A stretch of DNA of 64,000 nucleotides, from the NCBI RefSeq assembly GCF_013368755.1, contig NC_049563.1, forward strand, positions 3,782,001 through 3,846,000, given 5' to 3'. Positions 33,350 through 45,489 of this stretch are shown here, one piece after another. The translations under genes and the position numbers were made by a program. The notes under the pieces were generated by a model that searched no databases, was not told the DNA's origin, and saw only the letters and a program-made list of their open reading frames with translations. Position 1 is the stretch's first letter. Each line of letters starts with the position of its first letter. Source of the stretch: Talaromyces rugulosus. Taxonomy: Eukaryota > Ascomycota > Eurotiomycetes > Eurotiales > Trichocomaceae.

Positions 33350-35008
33350 CTATACCAAATTGTTCGGACAGTACGTGCGAATATGACCAACCTGGTTACA
33401 ATTAGAACAGGTCCGCGGCGCGCGCCTGCGTGCCCCCAAAGCGACTTCCAGATTAGGCAATTGTAAAGCTTCCTGGGCTGTCAACGCCGCTGCAGCAATC
33501 TCACGGCCTTCGGAAACCGTCAAAATCCCAGGCCTGTTTATAGGCCTACCCCGGGTTGTACGCTTTTGCTTCTGGTGATCGTTTGCTGCTCGTAGATCGT
33601 GGTTTTCTTGTGCAAGAATAGTAGCAGAATTCATCGCCAAAGAGCAACCTTTTATCAACTGGTCTAACGCGCGCTTGGTGGGCGAATTTGGATTGGCTGA
33701 ATGATGTCTTATAAGTCGCTCTATTGTTTTTGTTTGGCGGGTCAGGTTTTTGATATTATTTGGTGTTTTTGGTGACCAATTTGCAGAGGAATGACTCGTG
33801 CTTGGGGGGGTAGGTGTTCGCAATTGAATGTCAAGCTTAGATAGCACACGTTCTCGGTCAAATGGAGAAATGCCAGTCGCTGCAAAGCCGCTCTTAATAT
33901 TTTGTATGGTATAGGCTTTATTCCGAATTTCCGAATATATTGTGAGAAAATCGTCTTTATCAATATGGTTGACACCGCAGCGCATCCGGTTCTCAACCGC
34001 CCGCCCATATAAGCGCTTAAGAACCGCGAAAACACCTACATCAAGCGGCTGAAGCAGGTGCGACGAGTGCGGCGGCATGCATACAGGAATAATGTCATTC
34101 GTAGCGCAGTACTGATCGAATTTGGGTGTAAGATGGCTGCTATGCCCATCAAGAACTAGAACGCGGTACCTTCCAACTGTAAACGGTCTCGTACAAGGGT
34201 CAAATATTTTTTGAAGCCATTCAATCCCGAGTTCGTCAGACGTCCAACCGTTTGGAGACTCAGTAATTGACCAATCAGGGGGTAAGCAGGGTAAATTATA
34301 CCAGTCAAGCAGCTTGTTGACTGACTTCAATATAATAAGTGAAGGCAACGCGATCCCACGCGCACTTATACATTCCACAGCTGTGACCCATTCCCGATTT
34401 CCAGGCTGCAGCAGACGAGGTTTCCCTTTGCGATCAGAGCTGCATACAACTTTTGCAGTAGATATGATGCCCATAGAGAACCCAGTCTCGTCAAAATTCC
34501 AAATATCTTCTTCCTGGATCCCGTACTCGGCAAAAACACGCTCAAGATCGTTAAAAAAGCCATTAATTATCGTTGGATCCTCGCATAAAGCGCGCTCATA
34601 ATTATACTTGCGAATGTAGCGAGTCTGGAGGTCATGCTGACGTTTTAAATAATTGGTCACCCAGCATTTACCAACGGTAGGTGGTAAAGCAATGGAATCG
34701 CGTTTTGCAAGTAAGCAATTGGCCATTTGTTCAACCATCGACGGCCTGACAGGGCAGCCTCGCTTATCCATGGAAAGAATCCATTCGCGAAGCGCGATTT
34801 CTTCGGTTTCTGACAATTTGGTGTTGTTTGGACGCTTATATGAGCGGTGCAAGCGACCCTTGACTCTGGCTTGAAGCGTCGATCTTGGTACGCCAAAAGC
34901 ACGCGCTGCTTCGCGTACACTGGTAATTTGTTCTTTTTTCAACGCGTTCATAGCAAGCTGAATTCTTCCTTCATTGTTTGATGGGATTTTTGCAGCGTTC
35001 TGAGACAT
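33350..35008 (-). CDS. Fot1/pogo transposase (DDE_1), apparently functional
   Basis: An uninterrupted frame of 552 residues. A Psq-type helix-turn-helix at about 15-55 (TSVREAARAFGVPRSTLQAR) and a CENP-B-type HTH at about 65-135 bind the terminal repeats. The DDE_1 catalytic core has Asp173 (WNFDETGF), Asp287 (VLVLDGHSSH) and Asp323 (LLQPLDVGVF), a D-D-35-D arrangement. The C-terminus carries a CCHC zinc knuckle (CSNCNQVGHIRTYC). The enzyme should cut and reinsert the element at TA. Its N-terminal 75 residues are mirrored by the broken copy at 1-426. All catalytic residues are present, so activity is plausible but not shown. Confidence 0.94.
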   Translation of the reverse strand: MSQNAAKIPSNNEGRIQLAMNALKKEQITSVREAARAFGVPRSTLQARVKGRLHRSYKRPNNTKLSETEEIALREWILSMDKRGCPVRPSMVEQMANCLLAKRDSIALPPTVGKCWVTNYLKRQHDLQTRYIRKYNYERALCEDPTIINGFFNDLERVFAEYGIQEEDIWNFDETGFSMGIISTAKVVCSSDRKGKPRLLQPGNREWVTAVECISARGIALPSLIILKSVNKLLDWYNLPCLPPDWSITESPNGWTSDELGIEWLQKIFDPCTRPFTVGRYRVLVLDGHSSHLTPKFDQYCATNDIIPVCMPPHSSHLLQPLDVGVFAVLKRLYGRAVENRMRCGVNHIDKDDFLTIYSEIRNKAYTIQNIKSGFAATGISPFDRERVLSKLDIQLRTPTPPSTSHSSANWSPKTPNNIKNLTRQTKTIERLIRHHSANPNSPTKRALDQLIKGCSLAMNSATILAQENHDLRAANDHQKQKRTTRGRPINRPGILTVSEGREIAAAALTAQEALQLPNLEVALGARRRAPRTCSNCNQVGHIRTYCPNNLV

Positions 35009-35067
35009 ATTGGTGTGGTGGCGCGATTTTCAAAATTATGTTGGGTTGAAACTGGGAGGAAATTGAG

Positions 35068-35115
35068 AGGGTGGCCCGGCACGCTTATGTGGCCCGCGGT
35101 GCTTATAAAATACGT
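35068..35115 (-). repeat. Right terminal inverted repeat of Fot1-like copy B
   Basis: 48 bp, exact reverse complement of 33240-33287. Confidence 0.96.
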
Positions 35116-35120
35116 TATCT

Positions 35121-35145
35121 CTTATCTCTTATCGGATAAGATAAC
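35121..35145. promoter_or_regulatory. Cluster of GATA-factor sites upstream of SUB1
   Basis: Four GATA-type sites lie within 25 bp: CTTATC at 35121 and 35128, GATAAG at 35135 and GATAAC at 35140. The central CTTATCGGATAAG (35128-35140) is a perfect palindrome. HGATAR sites bind nitrogen- and iron-type GATA regulators in fungi. The cluster begins 5 bp from the transposon's TA duplication and about 100 bp before the SUB1 start; CACGTG follows at about 35149. Function is inferred from motif density only. Confidence 0.55.
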
Positions 35146-35246
35146 CGCACACGTGATATGACGCGACGCCCTTAACGCGTGCGTTTGTACAAGTCCGATT
35201 CCCCAGATTCTGTTCACCTCACCACAGTGTGATCACACACGAAAAA

Positions 35247-35792
35247 ATGTCGTCCAAATCAAAGAAACGCTCAAACGATTACCAGTCAGATGACGGCTTC
35301 GTCGCAAGCGATTCCGATGCTGGCGGCCGCTCAAAGCGAGCCAAAACCAGCAAAGCTTCGAAAACCAGCAATCCAGCCTCGTCCAGCAAGACCGACGCGA
35401 ATGGAGATACGTATTGGGATATCTCAAATTCACGCCGTGTCACAATTTCAAACTTCAGAGGTAAAACCCTTGTGAGCATTAGAGAGTATTACGAGAAGGA
35501 TGGCCAAGAACTGCCGGGGAAAAAGGTATGGTGCTCTGTCATTTTCTTCTTCGCCGGATACTAATAAACTTGAACTGTTTCGCAGGGTATATCCTTGCCG
35601 ATCGATCAATTCAACGCTTTAATCTCGCACCTACCAGATATTGAAGGAGTGCTATCGCAGAAAGGCGTCGCTATCCCCCGCCCCTCTTACGACGGAGCAG
35701 CAGCAACGGAAGAGCGCGAATCACCTAGAACAGGGAAAAAGAATATCGATGCGACGAGCGAAGAAGAGGAAGAAGAAGATGAAGAAGATTGA
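35247..35792 (+). CDS. SUB1: Transcriptional coactivator PC4/SUB1
   Basis: Two exons (35247-35525 and 35586-35792) give 161 residues. The N-terminal ~50 residues are Ser/Lys-rich with a basic NLS-like run ([11 protein letters not shown]). The PC4 fold follows: [40 protein letters not shown], then [20 protein letters not shown]. The C-terminal tail is very acidic ([11 protein letters not shown]). The family binds single-stranded DNA and helps RNA polymerase II initiation and reinitiation. Phase-0 splicing restores the continuous PC4 motif [10 protein letters not shown]. Only 131 bp of native 5' sequence remain before the Fot1-like element, so its promoter may be altered. Confidence 0.93.
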
Positions 35793-36184
35793 GGATTTAT
35801 CAGTACCAACACTCACCATAGAGTAGTGGTTCAATTGTCTTTACCCCACACACTCGTGTAACAGACTATTACAAGGTGCCTTTTTGACGAGATAACGCAA
35901 TGCTCTCTAATAAATGGTTACTTGACGTCGGATTTTCTTTTGGCAATTTGCCTTGATAACAGTGGACAATCTTTGAAACGCCAAACAGCGTCGCAGTGCA
36001 GCGCACGAGCTAGTCAGGTAAATCGATAGTTTCATGGAATGGTCAATTGATTTTGAATTTACATAATTCTTCTAGAATATGGCTCTATAATAAGCTTGCT
36101 AGAAAGATTTGTAGTAGGGGAAAAAGGATTAAAATCGCGTTGAATCGTTATTAGTATATATAAGGTTTATCAACCGATTTCTAA
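35793..36184. other. Intergenic between convergent SUB1 and 5-oxoprolinase
   Basis: 392 bp, becoming AT-rich toward 36150. It should hold two 3' UTRs. Nothing else is seen. Confidence 0.5.
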
Positions 36185-39100
36185 CTACATGCTACTTTCT
36201 TGAGTCGCGAGCATATTTGCTATCGACCCTCCTCGCCAGGCAAACTTGACGTCGAGCTCTCTACGAGCCTTGCTCTCCTCGCCAGCAACACCCCAGCCAC
36301 CTCCCCCAGGGGTCATTATAATGATTCGTTCTCCGGGGCGCATACTCACACTGTTCTTGCCACCCAAGTTGATGATGCGGTCCTCAATGACCTTGTTGCC
36401 CTCACTATCAGTTCTGGGGAGCTTCCGAATCCAGAGATTACGCCCATTCTCTCCATCTTCACCACCTTCAAGCCCGTAAGGTCGATAGACCCGCCGCTCG
36501 GAAAGAATCGAAACTTGAACGGGGATACGAAACTCGATCTCTCTGATGACACCGTCTCCTCCGTTATGCTGGCCTAACCCACCAGAGCCATGACGCAAGC
36601 CAAACTGACGAAGAATCACAGGGTATCGGCGTTCAAAGACCTCGGCGTCTGTTATTCGAGTGTTTGTCATATGCGTGTGTACTCCAGACGTTCCCTCCCA
36701 GTCAGGCCCAGCGCCGCTCCCACCAGCGATAGTTTCGTAGTAGCCAAATCCCTTTGTTTCTGCTCCCCCAGGCACGTTACCGCCAAAGCCAAATGTCAAG
36801 TTGTTTGTGTCTCCTTGTGAGGCAGCGCAAGCTTGGAAACACTTTAAAATGACATCCGTGACTCGTTGGCTCTGCAATTTTTGTATGAGTTTCTTGTTGG
36901 TGTATGTCGAAACAACTTCAGTCAATGACTTACAGTAAGAACATTTCCTCCTACCACCGCAGCATTTTGCGAGGGCGACAAAAACGAATTTTTGGGAATG
37001 CGCACTTTGATCGGTTTGAGACAACCCTGATTTAGTGGAATGTTTTCAGAAATCAGACATCGTAAACAGTATATAATTGCTGAGTAGGTTACGGCCTCTG
37101 GTGCATTGATGTTTCCTTCTTTATGTTAGAAATGTCCATTTGGAAAAAGATTCGCGAAGAAGCATACCATATACCTCAGGCCCAGTGCCTGTAAAGTCAA
37201 ATACGGCTGTTCCCTCTTCAGCATCGATGGAGACCCGTAGTTTAATAGGGCTGCCATCATCCATATAGTCCACAGCTGAGAGGTCCCCTTTGCCCTTGAA
37301 CTTGGAGCTTATTTCCTTCAGCAGATTCCTGACGCTGATTTCAGCGTTCTCTTGAATTTTGTGCATATAGTGTTGCACTCCAGCTTGTCCATACTCCTCA
37401 ATGAGGGAACTGATCAGGGTTATGCCCTTTTGATTAGCCGAAATTTGAGCTTTGAGGTCATTTAGATTATCTGCCAGGCATCTTGTTCCACTGCAGTCTG
37501 CGTATTGGGCCGGGTCGTGATAGAGCAGTTCGGTAATCCGCTTCTCGTTAAAATGACCCCCAGAAACTAGCTTTTCTGATTTAATGCTAGCGCCCTCTTG
37601 ATAAAGCTCTTTCGAATGAGGCGGCATGCTACCGGGGAGTATACCTCCAATATCCGCTGATGAAATGTTAGTGTCAGGCTAACCGGTTTTTCCAACACAT
37701 AAAACATACCATGATGGGCTCGAGAAGCAACGTAGAAGATGATTTCATCTCCCGAAAAAGCCGGGGTAATGACAGTGATGTCTGGAAGATGAGTGCCTCC
37801 AAACTCTGGGTGGTTGGAGACAATGACATCTCCTGGTTTCAGTTTTCCTTTCCATATAATTGCCTGAGTCCGAACACACGTTGACATGCTTCCGAGATGC
37901 ACGGGCAAGTGAGGAGCATTTGCCACCAATCCGCCTTCCGAATCAAAGAGGGCACAGGAATAATCGAGTCTCTCTTTGACGTTTGTGCTCACACTCGTCT
38001 TTTGCAAAGAGCGCCCCATTTGCTCAGCTATCGCCATGAAGCGGTGGGCAAAAACACTGAGCATTATGGGGTTCACAATCTCCGTTTCAGGCCCGACTTC
38101 ATGGATATCATTTTCTCCAATATTTATCACGACGTGTGTTTTTGTCACAAGTGCATTGGCTCCCGGTGTGATAACCAGCGTCTGAGTGTTGTCAGCCACT
38201 ATGGCTGGCCCATTGACACGGTCATTAATGTCGAGATCGTCCAGCTTATACACTGGCGTGTCTCGGCGACCGCCTTCAAAATAGGTGTTCGTAGTCCGAT
38301 AGATTTTTTTCGGGTCGGCATTCACGGGCTTTGCCTCTTTTATTTGTTGATCAACTGACTTGTCAAGACCCCCGAAACTCTTGCCGATGCCTCTGGCACG
38401 CACATCATCAACGATGATGTCTCTATCCGGAAGAATAAATCCAAACTCGCGCTCGTGCTGTTGTACAAAGGCCTTTTTGAATGCCCATTCGTCGCCATCG
38501 TACAGGCTTTGTGCTTCTTCTGGTGTCGGCTTGATTACCATGAGGGCCGATTCTGTTCCTCTGTATCTCATATTTAAATACTCTTCAAAGGCAATTGACT
38601 CGTTTCCAAAGCCCTGGGCACGCAGTTTTTCGGTGGCCTTTTGCTTCAAAGACTCCATCTTAGCTTTCAGGCGTTGTTGCACTTCTCCCTCGGCCCAGAC
38701 CTGGGATTCGGGTTCCTGGCTCTCGTCGACAACGTCTGCCAAGGCCATACCGTAGGCGGAGAGTACTGAAGAGTATCGGTGCACGAGGATCTGGCGTATG
38801 CCCAAGCGATCGGCAATGGCCACAGCATGCTGGCCACCAGCACCACCAAAGGTGGCGAGGCGGTGCTTTGAGGTATCATAGCCCCGGGCTTCCGTAAGTG
38901 ATCGTATAGGGCGTGTCATTGTTTCATTGGCAATTTCGATGAATCCATAGGCAACCTCGTCCGGGGTCATCTCTTTACCTTCACCAGTCTCGGCCAGTTT
39001 CTCGTTGATCTGTTTTGTGAGTTCCTCAAACTGCTGGCGGCTTGTTTGCTCGTTCAGCCCCTCGTTTTCTTCCTTGCCGAAGATCTTGGGGAAGAAGTCT

Positions 39101-40454
39101 GGGGTGAGTCTTCCGAGATAGAGATTGGCATCAGTGACGGTGAGAGGGCCTCCCTTCCGATAGCAGGCTGGACCGGGATGGGCCCCTGCAGACTCGGGGC
39201 CGACGGTGAACAGGCCATTCCTGAAGAACAGACGCGAGCCACCGCCGGCAGCGACAGTGTTGATGTCCAGCTGCGGCGACTGGATGGTGACGCCGGCGGT
39301 GGTGGTCTCGAACACGTGCTCGTACCTGCCCTGCCCGTAGCGGCTGACGTCGGTGCTGGTGCCGCCCATGTCGAAGCCGATCACGGGGATCTTCGACTCG
39401 GCATCGTACGAGGTCAACGCGTACCCAACAACGCCTCCTGCTGGCCCCGACAGGATCGCTTTCAAGCCCGAGAACTGGCTGACGTCGACCAGGCCGCCGT
39501 CCGACTGCATGAACTCGCACCTTGCTCCCTTGCCGCCGCCGTTCTCCTGCACGGATTTGGCGCCCAGCCCGCCTTCGAAGCCCGCCTTAAAGCCGGCGAT
39601 GTATTTCTTGATGGTTGGCGTGAGGTAGGCATCTGCACAGGCAGAAGTGGCCCGCGGGACTAGCTTGATCATTGGCATGAGTGCGTGGCTCAGGCTGATA
39701 TGGTCGAAGCCGATTTCTCGAGCGAGGTCGCCGATCAAAGCTTCGTGGTCTGGAAAGGTATAGCCGTGCATGAGACAGACTGCAATGCTCCGGAAGCCAT
39801 CGTCATATAGCTGCTGTAGCTGGCTTCGCACCGTGTCCTTGACTGGCCTTTGGAGAATCCTCACGGCCTCAGATGAGAGCCCGCATACAATGTCTGCATC
39901 CACTGACGCCTTGTCTCTGCTGGGAGCCTTGGTCCTGTTTCGGCTGGGGTCCTCTGCATAATCCTCTAGAGTCACACGCTCGTCGATCTCAACGACTTTC
40001 TGATACAGCATCTCAGGGCGCCGAATTGCCAGGTCGAAGATCTTCGGGCGAGACTGGTTGCCGATCTCTAGGCAATCCTGGAAACCTTTTGTGACTAGGA
40101 GCGCGATCTTCTCGCCTTTCCTTTCAAGGAGCGCATTGGTCGCCACGGTGGTTCCCATGCGAATGCTTGCAATTTGTGACGTGTCCAACGGCTCTTCCCT
40201 GGGGATGTTGCGGCCAGTAAAGGTGGAGAGCAGCCGGCGAATACCTTCCAGAGGCGCATCGTCGTAGTTCTCGGGGTCTTCTGACAGGAGCTTGATAACA
40301 ATATCGTCCTCTAGCTTTCCTGTGCCGGGATTACCAACACAGTCGGTGAATGTGCCGCCTCTCTGTTGCTAGGTTCAGCAGCCATATTTTTAAACTAGCC
40401 TATGGATACACCTACGTCGATTGCAATATGAAATCCTTTCGTGGAAGTGACCAT
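36185..40454 (-). CDS. OXP1: 5-oxoprolinase (ATP-hydrolysing)
   Basis: Five exons (40416-40454, 37710-40362, 37168-37656, 36934-37115, 36185-36871) join in phase to 1,349 residues. The enzyme opens 5-oxo-L-proline to L-glutamate at the cost of ATP in the gamma-glutamyl (glutathione) cycle, in the cytosol. The N-terminal hydantoinase A half starts [20 protein letters not shown] and includes [19 protein letters not shown] and [16 protein letters not shown]. The C-terminal hydantoinase B half includes [36 protein letters not shown] and MTPGGGGWG. Exon 1 encodes only 13 residues, and the conserved IDRGG motif is assembled across the first intron, which supports that start. It is divergent from the MIT-domain gene, about 2 kb apart. 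Confidence 0.93.
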
Positions 40455-42413
40455 GGTGCCGTGACACTGTTGGTATCAGGCTTGTTATATATATAATGTG
40501 TTTCGGGTGATACCCCCTTCTAGAGGGTAGAACAGGATAAGTATGAGTCGCTATGTTCACGTCATTCACAGGGCCGTCCACAGAGGATCATTAAAAACAT
40601 CCAATCCGCAGTTACGCAAGTAACCAAAGCACCAACCCATGAAACATACGCAAAGCAAGCAAGGTGCGCGCTGATTCTATGTCTAGATGACGTATTGCCA
40701 AGATAAGAACGAAGAGTGCCGGTTTCTGCCACCGCCTTGGGCAGCCTGGCTGACTGACTCAGACTCGCTGAGCCCCGAACCATGTAACGCTTGCATCAGG
40801 ATCGACCAGTGCTAGAACCAAGGGAGCCGAAGTTCTCTCTACGGATAGTCGGACTCGAATACAACGGGGTCTATTATTATTATGTGCGTGGTCCGTAGCG
40901 AGGGGCCCAGTTACAACTTACTACAGTGAGTTGTCGAACCCGGCGATACAGACAACACACCGGACCAGCCAATAATAACGCATGCGAATCTGCCCTGGCC
41001 GAAGCTAGATGGGGTGTTCGTTGCGGACGCATCCAATTGACAGGAACCAAGTCGGTGCTATTCGCCGGCAGATCTCGGAGTCCATCTGGAGCACACCTCG
41101 CTCGGACTGCGAAACAAGAATGTGATTAGTGCTGTGATAGCTGCGAAGGCGTGTTGTCTCAACTGGAGTTTCTAGGAATTGCCCACTACCAGTCACATTG
41201 CCATGGACCAGGCTAGATAGGGGGGATTCAATGTGTCGTATTCTCTATCAACACCGACACAACAACGGCATCAGCTAATATGATGGTAACAACAACAACA
41301 ATAATGTACAATAGTGAACATCAGAGTTGGAATGAGCAGTGTGCGGATTTCCCCCCAGCCCTCAGTCAATGGGAGTAAGTATAAAGTTTCTAATTACAAT
41401 ACATTTTTAAGATGAAATAGACTAGATTAATCCTTTAATAGTACAGAAAGTTTAACATGATATATATTTAATACATTTAATACATTATTAATACACTCAA
41501 TACATTAATATATACAATATACACAATATACTAAAAAAAAAAAGAATATTAGAATAATAATAATAACGCCGAGAAGGCCACCTTGAAGCCGGGCCCCACT
41601 AGACTAAGATGTAGAGCAAGAGCGAGGGGGAGGCCGGGAACGGATGAATCGCGCCTCCCCCCTTTCTCTCCTCCAAAAAAAAGAACTGAAGACGTGCGAT
41701 GCCTCCACGCCGCTGATTCGCGTTCCTATCGCTTGCTCATACTGCACTGCTGCTTGCCTCGGTTTTTCATGGAAAAAAGAACAGCTCACTGATCTCGGCG
41801 CTGCGCTATCGCTACCAGGGTGCACTGCCGACCTGCACACCGTATATACACTATTATTATTCTCATACCGGCGACACTGGACCCCGAACCGCGCCTGCTC
41901 AGAGGAAAACAAACGCCCATCAACCAGTCTTTTATCAGAATCCTCTGGACCTCGCCTAGAGACTGCGCCTCATATTGCGTTTAATCCCATTCCTGACTTC
42001 GCTTTCTGTCTTGCTCGCTTCGGGAACGCAACCATCTGATACAACCAGCCGTCGCACGGGACACATCAGCACAACTCAACGCAATTGGGAAGAATTGTTT
42101 CGGTGGAAATATTGCTCTTCGCGAATGAATACTGTGGTCCATCTCTGCAACACGAAATCTGGCCTGCCTACTCGCCATGGTCGCTAGAACATGAACAGCC
42201 GGCATGCTTTAGTATCTGAGGTTTTGTCAAGCCTCTTGCATGCCGATTTGGCACCACTCCACCGCATCCAATTCACGCTTCTGTCTCGTTTGCGCATTCT
42301 CAGCGACGTCCGCTTGCGGTAGTGGGATCTTTGGACATTTTTCGATATTACAATAGAATACACCGGACACGCATACACACACTATCCATACCTCGCTACT
42401 ATATCTACCCACC
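40455..42413. other. Long intergenic region, divergent promoters
   Basis: About 2 kb between the 5-oxoprolinase and MIT-protein starts. I see no gene; frames at 40926, 41583 and 41644 lack recognisable domains. It contains an AT-rich, repetitive patch (41385-41570) and a short (CAA)n-like run near 41288. Confidence 0.5.
41385..41570. repeat. AT-rich patch with ATTAATACA-like short repeats
   Basis: Between 41460 and 41530 the motif aatacatt/aatacact recurs several times in near-tandem order, followed by an A10-type run. It looks like simple-sequence expansion or a decayed repeat. Confidence 0.55.
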
Positions 42414-45400
42414 ATGGACGACCCAATCTATCGACCACGGCCTCAGAGCAGAGAAAACACCCATGACAGAACAGAATCGGGCTCTGTCTCGCCACAACGC
42501 GCCCGTCGACAGCAGCGGGGCCCGTCGCAGAAGGCAATGCTGTCAAAGGCATTGCAAAAGGCAAACACTGCAGTTTTGCTGGACAATGCTGCCAATTTCG
42601 AAGGCGCCATTGAAGCATACCAAGATGCATGCCAGCTTCTGCAGCTTGTAATGGTGCGGAGTAGCGGGACTGACGACGAGAAATCAAAATTACAGGAAAT
42701 TGTTAGTTGTCTCTTGTTTTGTAATCCTCCCCCCCTCGCTTCCCTGTACTAATCTATCACCTGTAGCGCAATACCTACACGAGCCGTATCAAAGAACTGG
42801 AGCGCCTCGATCTTTCGTCGCAACAGTCTGGTGGTGACAAGGCTCTTCCGGAACGGCCACTTAGCGACCACAGCTTGGCTCCGACGAACTCGCAGCCTGT
42901 AGGAGAAACTGAGAACCAGGATGCCACGCCTACACAAGCAAATAATTTCTCTCAAGAAACCGACATCGACACTAGCTTGCCAGATCGCCGAAGATCGTTA
43001 CTACCGTCTGCGTATGGTGACAGCGCAACAAAAGCTTCCGACCCCGGAGCCGGACAGGAAGAGGGGTTCTCTTCCTCACAGCTGGTTCTTGATATTGGCC
43101 ACTTTTCCGAGCCCTTCTCACCCTTCGCCCCTCCGGAAGCAGGAAACCGCCATAGTGACATTGTCCCCGCCAACTCGGAGTTATACGAATTGGCTGCCTC
43201 GAAAGGACCAGAACCGGCCAACGGAAACGATCCCACATCATGGCTAGACACCATTGATGAATCCGGAGCTTCTTCGCCTGTTTCTGCCAAGTCGAAACTG
43301 TCGATGTATTCGCGCACCACCGGTTCGCGCCAGGAGAGCAATGGCACTGAAGCCGAATTCGACGCTGCTTTGGATGCAGCAGTTGAGGCTGCTTATAATG
43401 AAGGCCTAGAGCCCGCTTTGAACCCCCTTGAAAATGCTTACGACAATGGAGATGACGTGGTGTTGAACGCGAAGAGGAATATTGAGATCGCCAAACAGAG
43501 GGTACGGGAGGCCGAGAGAGAAGCGCAAGAAGCTATGGCGCGAGGACTCGAACAGCGGAGAATGATGGACGAAAGTGCATGGTCGCACGATAACAGCATG
43601 GACCTAGATTACGTTGGCGAAGAAGCCGAGGAAGAGGAACGCATATTGGAAGAAATGACCAAAGGCTACGTTATGGACGACTTCGACCTTGATCTGCACA
43701 CCAAGTCTGCCTTGCCCCGACAGTCAGATTCCAGTAATTTCTCCGGAAGAACGTGGGGCAGCTCTGTGACATCAAACCCTGCCACTGCTATTACTTCTCT
43801 GTCTACCTTGGCAGAAGAAAGCGCTCTCCCGTCTGGTGCTGCAGCAATGGCCAGTAAACTGCCAACTGTACCTCAGGAGCAGTCTGTTCCCCTCTCGTCA
43901 CCGCCAGGAGTCCGAGCTCGTCGTTTATCTGGAGCAAACATGAAGCAATTGAAGATTGATACGAACCGCACTCATGGCCACCCCCCAGGCCCCAAAACCG
44001 AGCCTTTCGCCGCACCATTCAGAAGCCCTCCTCCGCCAATTCCTCAGTACGAGCCGCTGCCTAGTGTACCCCTACCGCCTCCGAATACATCCAAACCCCT
44101 CCCTAGTGTGATTCCCGACAAGAGAACGTCAAATGAGTCCTTGAAAGAAGATGGTTATGGCGCGGGCCTTTCAAGGGCTATCACTCAAGATAGCGATGAC
44201 TTCAATCAATCCTTGCTATCTTCGCCTCCCAGACCCATTGGCAAAACTCCTTCTGCGCCCGGGATTCTTCGGAAAAACACCTCGTCTTCCAGCCTTGGGG
44301 CTATGATGGCGAGGAACATGTCCGTCTCTACCCCTGATATCTTGAATGAGTCTCCGAATACCCCATCTAGCAGCACTTTTCCCACCTTCGATTTCCAGCA
44401 GAGAGCAATCCCGAATAGTTTTGTCCCTCCCTTGCCTACGCCCACTGGAACAGCATTTGCAACTGGAACACCATTCGCCGACGGTTTACCTCGAGGCTTT
44501 TATCTTTTTGACAATGACATACACTCCCCCTCAACACCTGGCGCGCCCAACGAGTCAGCCCCCAACGCTCCGCTGGCGCTGGAACCCTGCCCAGGATCCT
44601 ATCTTCACCGTCCTTTCTGGCTGATGCGAAGTCTGTATCAGACGATAACGCATCCCCGTGGCGGTTACCTGTCAACAAAGCTGTTTATACCTAAAGAAGT
44701 ATGGCTGGTAAAAAATGTCAAGATCCGCGCCATGGAGGATAAAATCTCCTTGTGTGACTTGCTTACGGCTGCTCTGCTCAAACTTGCCCAGGTTGACACA
44801 TATGATGCCGATGCAGTTTTGGAAGAGATGCAGTCATTTGAAAACATGCTGGATCAAGCACAGTCGTCGTTTTCCAAGAAGCTGGGGAATGAGGTGGGCG
44901 TGCAGGCCTCGCTTCCTCTCTTCAAGTCACCAACGACCTCGGAAGAGCCTTCCGTGATGGCAGAAAACAGCATCCCGCGGAGCTCGAATAGCACCAGCAA
45001 ATCCTACTTGGCATCGTGGCGCAAACTCCGGTCGAAAAGCTCTGGTACTCCCTCGGGTTCACACACACCTGTACCTTCTTCAGGAAGAGACAGTGGCAAG
45101 GAAGGGCTAACGATGAATACACTGCCCATGACACTCTCTCCCAGCACGCGCATAGTCAAGCGTAATGTTGTACAACTCCAATTCACAGGTCCGAATGCCA
45201 ACTACATGGGGGCTCTCGCACGATTATTCGATGCCGCTCAGGTTTTAGGTAAGTCAACACCCTTTTGCCCCTGTATGTTGTTGATACTAACTGTCTCCCA
45301 GATCAAATTGTCCGCCAGGTTGAAGACCCCGGCCTCAAACATTCCTCGCCTACCCACGTTGGGCTGGAACTGAGCACTCGTCATGCCGCCGAATTCTTTG

Positions 45401-45489
45401 GATTCTACGTGTGCCGCTTTGCGCTCAATGATCTTGGTTTGCTGCTCGACAAGTACATAAAGCGTGGCAGCGAGTGGGTATCATTGTAA
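42414..45489 (+). CDS. MIT-domain protein, large and mostly disordered
   Basis: Three exons (42414-42701, 42767-45248, 45302-45489) give 985 residues. Residues ~38-115 form a MIT (microtubule interacting and transport) domain: LSKALQKANTAVLLDNAANF, EGAIEAYQDACQLL, NTYTSRIKELERL. The middle is Ser/Pro-rich with polyproline stretches and a charged helix near residues 190-240. A conserved C-terminal module starts about 690 (HRPFWLMRSLYQTITHPRGG, FIPKEVWLVKNVKIRAMEDK) and ends with a helical region. MIT domains typically bind ESCRT-III tails, so a role in endosomal trafficking or septum biology is possible; the exact function is unknown. The exon-intron phases agree throughout. Confidence 0.88.

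Larger units (their letters stand above)
33240..35115 (-). mobile_element. Intact Fot1/pogo-family DNA transposon (1,876 bp), copy B
   Basis: The element is bounded by perfect 48-bp terminal inverted repeats (33240-33287 and 35068-35115) and flanked on both sides by TA (33238-33239, 35116-35117), the expected target duplication. It encodes one uninterrupted transposase on the minus strand. Perfect TIRs, an intact frame and no RIP-type stops suggest a young, possibly active copy, in contrast to copy A at 1-533. It is wedged into the short intergenic space between the sorting nexin (stop at 33165) and SUB1 (ATG at 35247). Confidence 0.95.

Noticed and set aside
39046..39663. 205-aa + strand frame
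   Set aside because: Antisense shadow of the GC-rich, strongly conserved hydantoinase A part of 5-oxoprolinase.
40800..40960. Possible tRNA near 40840 (actcgaata, ttcgaacccgg-like strings)
   Set aside because: No acceptor stem or anticodon arm can be paired around the T-loop-like strings.
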